Positions 23,102 through 35,299 of a stretch of DNA of 64,000 nt are shown here, one piece after another. The notes beneath the pieces were generated by a model. It was not told the origin of the DNA and did no database searches. It worked only from the letters and a program-made list of their open reading frames with translations. Both the position numbers and the translations under genes were made by a program. The first letter of the stretch is position 1; the number at the start of each line of letters is the position of its first letter. This DNA comes from Haematobia irritans (lineage: Eukaryota > Arthropoda > Insecta > Diptera > Muscidae), in contig NC_134397.1 of NCBI RefSeq assembly GCF_050003625.1, forward strand, positions 223,572,537 through 223,636,536. Direction: 5' to 3'.

Positions 23102-24097
23102 ATGAGCAAAACAAGTTTTTCATATAAAAATTTCAATTTTTTCAGGATTTGGTTGGAATTTTAGATTTTTTGGGGGTGGTCATGAATTAAGCTCCTTTTC
23201 GCTGTAGGACGCATAGTTTAGGAGATATGAGCAAAACAAGTTTTTCATATAAAAATTTCAATTTTTTCAGGATTTGGATGGAATTTTCGATTTTTTGGGG
23301 GTGGTCATGAATTAAGCTCCTTTTCGCTCTAGGACGCATAGTTTAGGAGATATGAGCAAAACAAGTTTTTCATATAAAAATTTCAATTTTTTCAGGATTT
23401 GGTTGGAATTTTCGATTTTTTGGTGGTGGTCATGAATTAAGCTCCTTTTCGCTCTAGGACGCATAGTTTAGGAGATATGAGCAAAACAAGTTTTTCATAT
23501 AAAAATTTCAATTTTTTCAGGATTTGGATGGAATTTTCGATTTTTTGGGGGTGGTCATGAATTAAGCTCCTTTTCGCTGTAGGACGCATAGTTTAGGAGA
23601 TATGAGCAAAACAAGTTTTTCATATAAAAATTTCAATTTTTTCAGGATTTGGTTGGAATTTTCGATTTTTTGGGGGTGGTCATGAAGCTCCTTTTCGCTC
23701 TAGGACGCATAGTTTAGGAGATATGAGCAAAACAAGTTTTTCATATAAAAATTTCAATTTTTTCAGGATTTGGTTGGAATTTTCGATTTTTTGGTGGTGG
23801 TCATGAATTAAGCTCCTTTTCGCTCTAGGACGCATAGTTTAGGAGATATGAGCAAAACAAGTTTTTCATATAAAAATTTCCATTTTTTCAGGATTTGGAT
23901 GGAATTTTCGATTTTTTGGGGGTGGCCATGAATTAAGCTCCTTTTCGCTGTAGGACCCATAGTTTAGGAGATATGAGCAAAACAAGTTTTTCATATAAAA
24001 ATTTCAATTTTTTCAGGATTTGGATGGAATTTTCGATTTTTTGGGGGTGGTCATGAATTAAGCTCCTTTTCGCTGTAGGACGCATAGTTTAGGAGAT
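23102..24097 (+). repeat. 1-kb tandem higher-order repeat, copy 2 (996 bp)
   Basis: Copy 2 of the block at 22109. It keeps the 4-bp 'catgaagctcc' deletion and the ggcc/ctgt/gaccc monomer but has 'tttccatttttt' in that monomer rather than the 2-bp gain, and 'tttagatttttt' in its first monomer. The order diverges at about 24098. Confidence 0.84.
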
Positions 24098-26591
24098 ATG
24101 AGCAAAACAAGTTTTTCATATTAAAATTTCAATTTTTTCAGGATTTGGTTGGAATTTTCGATTTTTTGGGGGGGGTCATGAATTAAGCTCCTTTTCGCTC
24201 TAGGACGCATAGTTTAGAAGATATGAGCAAAACAAGTTTTTCATATAAAAATTTCAATTTTTTCAGGATTTGGATGGAATTTTCGATTTTTTGGGGGTGG
24301 TCATGAATTAAGCTCCTTTTCGCTCTAGGACGCATAGTTTAGGAGATATGAGCAAAACAAGTGTTTTATAAAAAATTTTAAATTTTTTCAGGATTTGGAT
24401 GGAATTTTCGATTTTTTTGTGGTGGTCATGAATTAAGCTCCTTTTCGCTCTAGGACGCATAGTTTAGGAGATATGAGCAAAACAAGTTTTTCATATAAAA
24501 ATTTCCATTTTTTCAGGATTTGGATGGAATTTTCGATTTTTTGGGGGTGGTCATGAATTAATCTCCTTTTCGCTCTAGGACGCATAGTTTAGGAGATATG
24601 AGCAAAACAAGTTTTTCATATAAAAATTTCAATTTTTTCAGGATTTGGATGGAATTTTCGATTTTTTGGTGGTGGTCATGAATTAAGCTCCTTTTCGCTG
24701 TAGGACGCATAGCTTAGGAGATATGAGCAAAACAAGTTTTTCATATAAAAATTTCCATTTTTTCAGGATTTGGATGGAATTTTCGATTTTTTTGTGGTGG
24801 TCATGAATTAAGCTCCTTTTCGCTCTAGGACGCATAGTTTAGGAGATATGAGCAAAACAAGTTTTTCATATAAAAATTTCCATTTTTTCAGGATTTGGAT
24901 GGAATTTTCGATTTTTTGGGGGTGGTCATGAATTAAGCTCCTTTTCGCTCTAGGACGCATAGTTTAGGAGATATGAGCAAAACAAGTTTTTCATATAAAA
25001 ATTTAATTTTTTCAGGATTTGGATGGAATTTTCGATTTTTTGGGGGTGGTCATGAATTAAGCTCCTTTTCGCTCTAGGACGCATAGTTTAGGAGATATGA
25101 GCAAAACAAGTTTTTCATATAAAAATTTCAATTTTTTCAGGATTTGGATGGAATTTTCGATTTTTTGGTGGTGGTCATGAATTAAGCTCCTTTTCGCTGT
25201 AGGACGCATAGCTTAGGAGATATGAGCAAAACAAGTTTTTCATATAAAAATTTCAATTTTTTCAGGATTTGGTTGGAATTTTCGATTTTTTGGTGGTGGT
25301 CATGAATTAAGCTCCTTTTCGCTCTAGGACGCATAGTTTAGGAGATATGAACAAAACAAGTTTTTCATATAAAAATTTCAATTTTTTCAGGATTTGGATG
25401 GAATTTTCGATTTTTTGGGGGTGGCCATGAATTAAGCTCCTTTTCGCTGTAGGACCCATAGTTTAGGAGATATGAGCAAAACAAGTTTTTCATATAAAAA
25501 TTTCAATTTTTTCAGGATTTGGATGGAATTTTCGATTTTTTGTGGTGGTCATGAATTAAGCTCCTTTTCGCTGTAGGACCCATAGTTTAGGAGATATGAG
25601 CAAAACAAGTTTTTCATATAAAAATTTCCATTTTTTCAGGATTTGGATGGAATTTTCGATTTTTTGGGGGTGGTCATGAATTAAGCTCCTTTTCGCTCTA
25701 GGACGCATAGTTTAGAAGATATGAGCAAAACAAGTTTTTCATATAAAAATTTCAATTTTTTCAGGATTTGGATGGAATTTTCGATTTTTTGGGGGTGGTC
25801 ATGAATTAAGCTCCTTTTCGCTCTAGGACGCATAGTTTAGGAGATATGAGCAAAACAAGTTTTTCATATAAAAATTTCAATTTTTTCAGGATTTGGATGG
25901 AATTTTCGATTTTTTGGGGGTGGTCATGAATTAAGCTCCTTTTCGCTGTAGGACGCATAGTTTAGGAGATATGAGCAAAACAAGTTTTTCATATAAAAAT
26001 TTCAATTTTTTCAGGATTTGGTTGGAATTTTCGATTTTTTGGGGGTGGTCATGAATTAAGCTCCTTTTCGCTCTAGGACGCATAGTTTAGGAGATATGAG
26101 CAAAACAAGTTTTTCATATAAAAATTTCATTTTTTTCAGGATTTGGATGGAATTTTCGATTTTTTGGGGGTGGTCATGAATTAAGCTCCTTTTCGCTCTA
26201 GGACGCATAGTTTAGGAGATATGAGCAAAACAAGTTTTTCATATAAAAATTTCAATTTTTTCAGGATTTGGTTGGAATTTTCGATTTTTTGGTGGTGGTC
26301 ATGAATTAAGCTCCTTTTCGCTCTAGGACGCATAGTTTAGGAGATATGAGCAAAACAAGTTTTTCATATAAAAATTTCAATTTTTTCAGGATTTGGTTGG
26401 AATTTTCGATTTTTTGGGGGTGGTCATGAATTAAGCTCCTTTTCGCTCTAGGACGCATAGTTTAGGAGATATGAGCAAAACAAGTTTTTCATATAAAAAT
26501 TTCATTTTTTTTCAGGATTTGGTTGGAATTTTCGATTTTTTGGGGGTGGTCATGAATTAAGCTCCTTTTCGCTCTAGGACGCATAGTTTAG
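24098..26591 (+). repeat. Region rich in A/B chimeric monomers
   Basis: About 20 monomers with several mixtures of the two classes. The copy at 24348-24472 has the B core but 'tcgatttttttgtggtgg'. The copy at 24723-24847 has a class A-like start ('tttccatttttt') with the same B-like tail. The copy at 25472-25595 has 'cgattttttgtggtgg' and is one base short. 'tttccatttttt' variants cluster here (near 24505, 24750, 24878, 25629). The tract suggests conversion between classes. No gene or unique sequence. Confidence 0.83.
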
Positions 26592-27799
26592 TTTTTCAGG
26601 ATTTGGTTGGAATTTTCGATTTTTTGGGGGTGGTCATGAATTAAGCTCCTTTTCGCTCTAGGACGCATAGTTTAGGAGATATGAGCAAAACAAGTTTTTC
26701 ATATAAAAATTTCAATTTTTTCAAGATTTGGATGGAATTTTCGATTTTTTGGGGGTGGTCATGAATTAAGCTCCTTTTCGCTCTAGGACGCATAGTTTAG
26801 GAGATATGAGCAAAACAAGTTTTTCATATAAAAATTTCAATTTTTTCAGGATTTGGATGGAATTTTCGATTTTTTGGGGGTGGTCATGAATTAAGCTTCT
26901 TTTCGCTGTAGGACGCATAGTTTAGGAGATATGAGCAAAACAAGTCTTTCATATAAAAATTTCAATTTTTTCAGGATTTGGATGGAATTTTCGATTTTTT
27001 GGGGGTGGTCATGAATTAAGCTCCTTTTCGCTCTAGGACGCATAGTTTAGGAGATATGAGCAAAACAAGTTTTTTATAAAAAATTTTAAATTTTTTCAGG
27101 ATTTGGATGGAATTTTCTATTTTTTTGTGGTGGTCATGAATTAAGCTCCTTTTCGCTTTAGGACGCATAGTTTAGGAGATATGAGCAAAACAAGTTTTTC
27201 ATATAAAAATTTCAATTTTTTCAGGATTTGGTTGGAATTTTCGATTTTTTGGTGGTGGTCATGAATTAAGCTCCTTTTCGCTCTAGGACGCATAGTTTAG
27301 GAGATATGAGCAAAACAGTTTTTCATATAAAAATTTCAATTTTTTCAGGATTTGGATGGAATTTTCGATTTTTTGGGGGTGGCCATGAATTAAGCTCCTT
27401 TTCGCTGTAGGACGCATAGTTTAGGAGATATGAGCAAAACAAGTTTTTTATAAAAAATTTTAAATTTTTTCAGGATTTGGATGGAATTTTCTATTTTTTT
27501 GTGGTGGTCATGAATTAAGCTCCTTTTCGCTCTAGGACGCATAGTTTAGGAGATATGAGCAAAACAAGTTTTTCATATAAAAATTTCAATTTTTTCAGGA
27601 TTTGGTTGGAATTTTCGATTTTTTGGGGGTGGTCATGAATTAAGCTCCTTTTCGCTCTAGGACGCATAGTTTAGGAGATATGAGCAAAACAAGTTTTTCA
27701 TATAAAAATTTCAATTTTTTCAGGATTTGGTTGGAATTTTCGATTTTTTGGGGGTGGTCATGAATTAAGCACCTTTTCGCTCTAGGACGCATAGTTTAG
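26592..27799 (+). repeat. 1208-bp higher-order repeat, copy 1
   Basis: The unit begins at a junction where 'catagtttag' runs straight into 'tttttcaggatttgg', a 41-bp deletion. The same junction lies 1208 bp on (at 27799/27800). Other marks at offset 1208: 'ttaagcttct' (26891 and 28099), 'caaaacagttt' with one A missing (27311 and 28519), and B monomers at 27056 and 28264 and at 27430 and 28638. Confidence 0.9.
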
Positions 27800-28762
27800 T
27801 TTTTCAGGATTTGGTTGGAATTTTCGATTTTTTGGGGGTGGTCATGAATTAAGCTCCTTTTCGCTCTAGGACGCATAGTTTAGGAGATATGAGCAAAACA
27901 AGTTTTTCATATAAAAATTTCAATTTTTTCAGGATTTGGATGGAATTTTCGATTTTTTGGGGGTGGTCATGAATTAAGCTCCTTTTCGCTCTAGGACGCA
28001 TAGTTTAGGAGATATGAGCAAAACAAGTTTTTCATATAAAAATTTCAATTTTTTCAGGATTTGGATGGAATTTTCGATTTTTTGGGGGTGGTCATGAATT
28101 AAGCTTCTTTTCGCTGTAGGACGCATAGTTTAGGAGATATGAGCAAAACAAGTTTTTCATATAAAAATTTCAATTTTTTCAGGATTTGGATGGAATTTTC
28201 GATTTTTTGGGGGTGGTCATGAATTAAGCTCCTTTTCGCTCTAGGACGCATAGTTTAGGAGATATGAGCAAAACAAGTTTTTTATAAAAAATTTTAAATT
28301 TTTTCAGGATTTGGATGGAATTTTCTATTTTTTTGTGGTGGTCATGAATTAAGCTCCTTTTCGCTTTAGGACGCATAGTTTAGGAGATATGAGCAAAACA
28401 AGTTTTTCATATAAAAATTTCAATTTTTTCAGGATTTGGTTGGAATTTTCGATTTTTTGGTGGTGGTCATGAATTAAGCTCCTTTTCGCTCTAGGACGCA
28501 TAGTTTAGGAGATATGGGCAAAACAGTTTTTCATATAAAAATTTCAATTTTTTCAGGATTTGGATGGAATTTTCGATTTTTTGGGGGTGGCCATGAATTA
28601 AGCTCCTTTTCGCTGTAGGACCCATAGTTTAGGAGATATGAGCAAAACAAGTTTTTTATAAAAAATTTTAAATTTTTTCAGGATTTGGATGGAATTTTCT
28701 ATTTTTTTGTGGTGGTCATGAATTAAGCTCCTTTTCGCTGTAGGACGCATAGTTTAGGAGAT
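27800..28762 (+). repeat. 1208-bp higher-order repeat, partial copy 2
   Basis: This copy follows copy 1 up to the B monomer at 28638 and then diverges. It differs by 'atgggcaaaac' near 28514, gaccc instead of gacgc after the ggcc monomer, and ctgt in the last B. Confidence 0.88.
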
Positions 28763-29137
28763 ATGAGCAAAACAAGTTTTTCATATAAAAATTTCAAATT
28801 TTTCAGGATTTGGATGGAATTTTCGATTTTTTGCGGGTGGTCATAAATTAAGCTCCTTTTCGCTGTAGGACGCATAGTTTAGGAGATATGAGCAAAACAA
28901 GTTTTTCATATAAAAATTTCAATTTTTTCAGGATTTGGTTGGAATTTTCGATTTTTTGGGGGTGGTCATGAATTAAGCTCCTTTTCGCTCTAGGACGCAT
29001 AGTTTAGGAGATATGAGCAAAACAAGTTTTTCATATAAAAATTTCAATTTTTTCAGGATTTGGATGGAATTTTCGATTTTTTGGGGGTGGTCATGAATTA
29101 AGCTCCTTTTCGCTCTAGGACGCATAGTTTAGGAGAT

Positions 29138-30013
29138 TTGAGCAAAACAAGTTTTTTATAAAAAATTTTAAATTTTTTCAGGATTTGGATGGACTTTTCT
29201 ATTTTTTTGTGGTGGTCATGAATTAAGCTCCTTTTCGCTTTAGGACGCATAGTTTAGGAGATATGAGCAAAACAAGTTTTTCATATAAAAATTTCAATTT
29301 TTTCCAGGATTTGGATGGAATTTTCGCTTTTTTGGTGGTGGTCATGAATTAAGCTCCTTTTCGCTCTAGGACGCATAGTTTAGGAGATATGAGTAAAACA
29401 AGTTTTTCATATAAAAATTTCAATTTTTTCAGGATTTGGATGGAATTTTCGATTTTTTGGGGGTGGTCATGAATTAAGCTCCTTTTCGCTCTAGGACGCA
29501 TAGTTTAGGAGATTTGAGCAAAACAAGTTTTTTATAAAAAATTTTAAATTTTTTCAGGATTTGGATGGACTTTTCTATTTTTTTGTGGTGGTCATGAATT
29601 AAGCTCCTTTTCGCTATAGGACGCATAGTTTAGGAGATATGAGCAAAACAAGTTTTTCATATAAAAATTTCAATTTTTTCAGGATTTGGTTGGAATTTTC
29701 GATTTTTTGGGGGTGGTCATGAATTAAGCTCCTTTTCGCTCTAGGACGCATAGTTTAGGAGATATGAGCAAAACAAGTTTTTCATATAAAAATTTCAATT
29801 TTTTCAGGATTTGGATGGAATTTTCGATTTTTTGGGGGTGGTCATGAATTAAGCTCCTTTTCGCTCTAGGACGCATAGTTTAGGAGATTTGAGCAAAACA
29901 AGTTTTTTATAAAAAATTTTAAATTTTTTCAGGATTTGGATGGACTTTTCTATTTTTTTGTGGTGGTCATGAATTAAGCTCCTTTTCGCTGTAGGACGCA
30001 TAGTTTAGGAGAT
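29138..30013 (+). repeat. About 375-bp trimer led by a special B monomer
   Basis: A B monomer marked by 'ggagatttgagc' at its start and 'gatggacttttc' inside appears at 29138, 29514 and 29889. I saw this pair of changes nowhere else in the window. The first two are each followed by two class A monomers, giving units of 376 and 375 bp; the third starts a different order. Following monomers differ between units ('cgctttttt' type versus gttgg type), so the trimer has been partly overwritten. Confidence 0.85.
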
Positions 30014-30514
30014 ATGAGCAAAACAAGTTTTTCATATAAAAATTTCATTTTTTCCAGGATTTGGATGGAATTTTCGATTTTTTGGGGGTGGTCATGAATT
30101 AAGCTCCTTTTCGCTCTAGGACGCATAGTTTAGGAGATATGAGCAAAACAAGTTTTTCATATAAAAATTTCAATTTTTTCAGGATTTGGATGGAATTTTC
30201 GATTTTTTGGGGGTGGTCATGAATTAAGTTCCTTTTCGCTGTAGGACGCATAGTTTAGGAGATATGAGCAAAACAAGTTTTTCATATAAAAATTTCAATT
30301 TTTTCCAGGATTTGGATGGAATTTTCGCTTTTTTGGTGGTGGTCATGAAATAAGCTCCTTTTCGCTCTAGGACGCATAGTTTAGGAGATATGAGCAAAAC
30401 AAGTTTTTCATATAAAAATTTCAATTTTTTCAGGATTTGGATGGAATTTTCGATTTTTTGGGGGTGGTCATGAATTAAGCTCCTTTTCGCTCTAAGACGC
30501 ATAGTTTAGGATAT

Positions 30515-30639
30515 ATGAGCAAAACAAGTTTTTTATAAAAAATTTTAAATTTTTTCAGGATTTGGATGGAATTTTCGCTTTTTTGGTGGTGGTCATGAAA
30601 TAAGCTCCTTTTCGCTCTAGGACGCATAGTTTAGGAGAT
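30515..30639 (+). repeat. Chimeric monomer: B start, 'cgctttttt' end
   Basis: The monomer has the B core ('ttataaaaaattttaaa') joined to 'ttcgcttttttggtggtgg' and the rare 'catgaaataagc'. That rare change also occurs 250 bp upstream in a pure 'cgctttttt' monomer near 30347. The junction is somewhere in the shared 'ttttttcaggatttgg' segment. This is best read as exchange or conversion between neighbours two monomers apart. Confidence 0.88.
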
Positions 30640-30889
30640 ATGAGCAAAACAAGTTTTTCATATAAAAATTTCAATTTTTTTAGGATCTGGATGGAATTTT
30701 CGATTTTTTGGGGGTGGTCATGAATTAAGCTCCTTTTCGCTCTAGGACGCATAGTTTAGGAGATATGAGCAAAACAAGTTTTTTATAAAAAATTTTAAAT
30801 TTTTTCAGGATTTGGATGGAATTTTCTATTTTTTTGTGGTGGTCATGAATTAAGCTCCTTTTCGCTGTAGGACGCATAGTTTAGGAGAT

Positions 30890-31066
30890 ATGAGCAAAAC
30901 AAGTTTTTCATATAAAAATTTCATTTTTTCCAGGATTTGGATGGAATTTTCGATTTTTTGGGGGTGGTCATGAATTAAGCTCCTTTTCGCTCTAGGACGC
31001 ATAGATTTTTTGGGGGTGGTCATGAATTAAGCTCCTTTTCGCTCTAGGACGCATAGTTTAGGAGAT
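30890..31066 (+). repeat. Fused monomer pair with 73-bp deletion
   Basis: Two monomers span only 177 bp. After 'ggacgcatag' at 31004 the sequence jumps to 'attttttgggggtgg', so the end of one monomer and the first half of the next are missing. This is the largest single deletion noticed in the window and I saw no second copy of it. Confidence 0.93.
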
Positions 31067-34000
31067 ATGAGCAAAACAAGTTTTTCATATAAAAATTTCA
31101 ATTTTTTCAGGATTTAGTTGGAATTTTCGATTTTTTGGTGGTGGTCATGAATTAAGCTCCTTTTCGCTGTAGGACGCATAGTTTAGGAGATATGAGCAAA
31201 ACAAGTTTTTCATATAAAATTTTCAATTTTTTCAGGATTTGGTTGGAATTTTCGATTTTTTGGGGGTGGTCATGAATTAAGCTCCTTTTCGCTGTAGGAC
31301 GCATAGTTTAGGAGATATGAGCAAAACAAGTTTTTCATATAAAAATTTCATTTTTTCCAGGATTTGGATGGAATTTTCGATTGTTTGGGGGTGGTCATGA
31401 ATTAAGCTCCTTTTCGCTCTAGGACGCATAGTTTAGGAGATATGAGCAAAACAAGTTTTTCATATAAAAATTTAAATTTTTTCAGGATTTGGATGGAATC
31501 TTCGATTTTTTGGGGGTGGTCATGAATTAAGCTCCTTTTCGCTGTAGGACGCATAGTTTAGGAGATATGAGCAAAACAAGTTTTTCATATAAAAGTTTCA
31601 ATTTTTTCAGGATTTGGTTGGAATTTTCGATTTTTTGGGGGTGGTCATGAATTAAGCTCCTTTTCGCTCTAGGACGCATAGTTTAGGAGATATGAGCAAA
31701 ACAAGTTTTTCATATAAAAATTTCAATTTTTTCAGGATTTGGATGGAATTTTCGATTTTTTGGGGGTGGTCATGAATTAAGCTCCTTTTCGCTGTAGGAC
31801 GCATAGTTTAGGAGATATGAGCAAAACAAGTTTTTCATATAAAAATTTCAATTTTTTCAGGATTTGGTTGGAATTTTCGATTTTTTGGTGGTGGTCATGA
31901 ATTAAGCTCCTTTTCGCTGTAGGACGCATAGTTTAGGAGATATGAGCAAAACAAGTTTTTCATATAAAAATTTCAATTTTTTAAGGATTTGGTTGGAATT
32001 TTCGATTTTTTGGGGGTGGTCATGAATTAAGCTCCTTTTCGCTCTAGGACGCATAGTTTAGGAGATATGAGCAAAACAAGTTTTTCATATAAAAATTTCA
32101 ATTTTTTCCAGGATTTGGATGGAATTTTCGCTTTTTTGGTGGTGGTCATGAATTAAGCTCCTTTTCGCTCTAGGACGCATAGTTTAGGAGATATGAGCAA
32201 AACAAGTTTTTCATATAAAAATTTCAATTTTTTCAGGATTTGGATGGAATTTTCGATTTTTTGGGGGTGGTCATGAATTAAGCTCCTTTTCGCTCTAGGA
32301 CGCATAGTTTAGGAGATATGAGCAAAACAAGTTTTTTATAAAAAATTTTAAATTTTTTCAGGATTTGGATGGAATTTTCTATTTTTTGTGGTGGTCATGA
32401 ATTAAGCTCCTTTTCGCTGTAGGACGCATAGTCTAGGAGATATGAGCAAAACAAGTTTTTCATATAAAAATTTCATTTTTTCCAGGATTTGGATGGAATT
32501 TTCGATTTTTTGGGGGTGGTCATGAATTAAGCTCCTTTTCGCTCTAGGACGCATAGTTTAGGAGATATGAGCAAAACAAGTTTTTCATATAAAAATTTCA
32601 ATTTTTTCAGGATTTGGATGGAATTTTCGATTTTTTGGGGGTGGTCATGAATTAAGCTCCTTTTCGCTGTAGGACGCATAGTTTAGGAGATATGAGCAAA
32701 ACAAGTTTTTCATATAAAAATTTCAATTTTTTCAGGATTTGGTTGGAATTTTCGATTTTTTGGGGGTGGTCATGAATTAAGCTCCTTTTCGCTCTAGGAC
32801 GCATAGTTTAGGAGATATGAGCAAAACAAGTTTTTCATATAAAAATTTCAATTTTTTCAGGATTTGGATGGATTTTTCGATTTTTTGGGGGTGGTCATGG
32901 ATTAAGCTCCTTTTCGCTCTAGGACGCATAGTTTAGGAGATATGAGCAAAACAAGTTTTTCATATAAAAATTTCAATTTTTTCAGGACTTGGTTGGAATT
33001 TTCGATTTTTTGGTGGTGGTCATGAATTAAGCTCCTTTTCGCTCTAGGACGCATAGTATAGGAGATATGAGCAAAACAAGTTTTTCATATAAAAATTTAA
33101 ATTTTTTCAGGATTTGGATGGAATTTTCGATTTTTTGGGGATGGCCATGAATTAAGCTCCTTTTCGCTGTAGGACCCATAGTTTAGGAGATATGAGCAAA
33201 ACAAGTTTTTCATATAAAAATTTCAATTTTTTCAGGATTTGGTTGGAATTTTCGATTTTTTGGGGGTGGTCATGAATTAAGCTCCTTTTCGCTGTAGGAC
33301 GCATAGCTTAGGAGATATGAGCGAAACAAGTTTTTCATATAAAAATTTCAATTTTTTCAGGATTTGGTTGGAATTTTCGATTTTTTGGGGGTGGTCATGA
33401 ATTAAGCTCCTTTTCGCTGTAGGACGCATAGTTTAGGAGATATGAGCAAAACAAGTTTTTCATATAAAAATTTCAATTTTTTCCAGGATTTGGATGGAAT
33501 TTTCGCTTTTTTGGTGGTGGTCATGAATTAAGCTCCTTTTCGCTGTAGGACGCATAGTTTAGGAGATATGAGCAAAACAAGTTTTTCATATAAAAATTTC
33601 AATTTTTTCAGGATTTGGATGGAATTTTCGATTTTTTGGGGGTGGTCATGAATTAAGCTCCTTTTCGCTGTAGGACGCATAGCTTAGGAGATATGAGCAA
33701 AACAAGTTTTTCAATTTTTTCAGGATTTGGTTGGAATTTTCGATTTCTTGGGGGTGGTCATGAATTAAGCTCCTTTTCGCTCTAGGGCGCATAGTTTAGG
33801 AGATATGAGCAAAACAAGTTTTTCATATAAAAATTTCAATTTTTTCAGGATTTGGTTGGAATTTTCGATTTTTTGGGGGTGGTCATGAATTAAGCTCCTT
33901 TTCGCTCTAGGACGCATAGTTTAGGAGATATGAGCAAAACAAGTTTTTCATATAAAAATTTCAATTTTTTCAGGATTTGGTTGGAATTTTCGATTTTTTG

Positions 34001-35299
34001 GGGGCGGTCATGAATTAAGCTCCTTTTCGCTCTAGGACGCATAGTTTAGGAGATATGAGCAAAACAAGTTTTTCATATAAAAATTTCAATTTTTTCAGGA
34101 TTTGGATGGAATTTTCGATTTTTTGGGGGTGGTCATGAATTAAGCTCCTTTTCGCTGTAGGACGCATAGTTTAGGAGATATGAGCAAAACAAGTTTTTCA
34201 TATAAAAATTTCAATTTTTTCAGGATTTGGTTGGAATTTTCGATTTTTTGGGGGTGGTCATGAATTAAGCTCCTTTTCGCTCTAGGACGCATAGTTTAGG
34301 AGATATGAGCAAAACAAGTTTTTCATATAAAAATTTCAATTTTTTCAGGATTTGGTTGGAATTTTCGATTTTTTGGGGGTGGCCATGAATTAAGCTCCTT
34401 TTCGCTGTAGGACCCATAGTTTAGGAGATATGAGCAAAACAAGTTTTTCATATAAAAATTTCAATTTTTTCAGGATTTGGATGGAATTTTCGATTTTTTG
34501 GGGGTGGTCATGAATTAAGCTCTTTTTCGCTGTAGGACGCATAGTTTAGGAGATATGAGCAAAACAAGTTTTTCATATAAAAATTTCAATTTTTTCAGGA
34601 TTTGGTTGGAATTTTCGATTTTTTGGGGGTGGTCATGAAGCTCCTTTTCGCTCTAGGACGCATAGTTTAGGAGATATGAGCAAAACAAGTTTTTCATATA
34701 AAAATTTCAATTTTTTCAGGATTTGGTTGGAATTTTCGATTTTTTGGGGGTGGTCATGAATTAAGCTCCTTTTCGCTCTAGGACGCATAGTTTAGGAGAT
34801 ATGAGCAAAACAAGTTTTTCATATAAAAATTTCAATTTTTTCAGGATTTGGATGGAATTTTCGATTTTTTGGGGGTGGTCATGAATTAAGCTCCTTTTCG
34901 CTCTAGGACGCATAGTTTAGGAGATATGAGCAAAACAAGTTTTTCATATAAAAATTTCAATTTTTTCAGGATTTGGTTGGAATTTTCGATTTTTTGGTGG
35001 TGGTCATGAATTAAGCTCCTTTTCGCTGTGGACGCATAGTTTAGGAGATATGAGCAAAACAAGTTTTTCATATAAAAATTTCAATTTTTTCAGGATTTGG
35101 ATGGAATTTTCGATTTTTTGGGGGTGGTCATGAATTAAGCTCCTTTTCGCTCTAGGACGCATAGTTTAGGAGATATGAGCAAAACAAGTTTTTTATAAAA
35201 AATTTTAAATTTTTTCAGGATTTGGATGGAATTTTCGATTTTTTGGGGGTGGTCATGAATTAAGCTCCTTTTCGCTGTAGGACGCATAGTTTAGGAGAT
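31067..35299 (+). repeat. Mixed A and B monomers with private indels
   Basis: About 34 monomers. One monomer (33693-33804) is 112 bp because 'gtttttcatataaaaatttcaa' has collapsed to 'gtttttcaatttttt', a 13-bp deletion between 'ttc' repeats. The 'catgaagctcc' 4-bp deletion recurs near 34636. A single base is missing near 35029 ('cgctgtggacg'). The copy at 35175-35299 joins a B start to a class A tail. No gene or unique DNA. Confidence 0.85.

Noticed and set aside
26592..27799. Transposon or retroelement at odd junctions
   Set aside because: The odd junctions (26591, 27799, 31004, 33711) contain only satellite sequence on both sides. There are no terminal repeats, target-site duplications or unrelated bases, so they are internal deletions.
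30224..30752. Minus-strand open frames of 92 and 65 codons
   Set aside because: They exist because of rare changes ('catgaaataagc', and 'gaattaagtt' for the first) that alter the stop in the satellite. The protein is two readings of the same repeat peptide in tandem.
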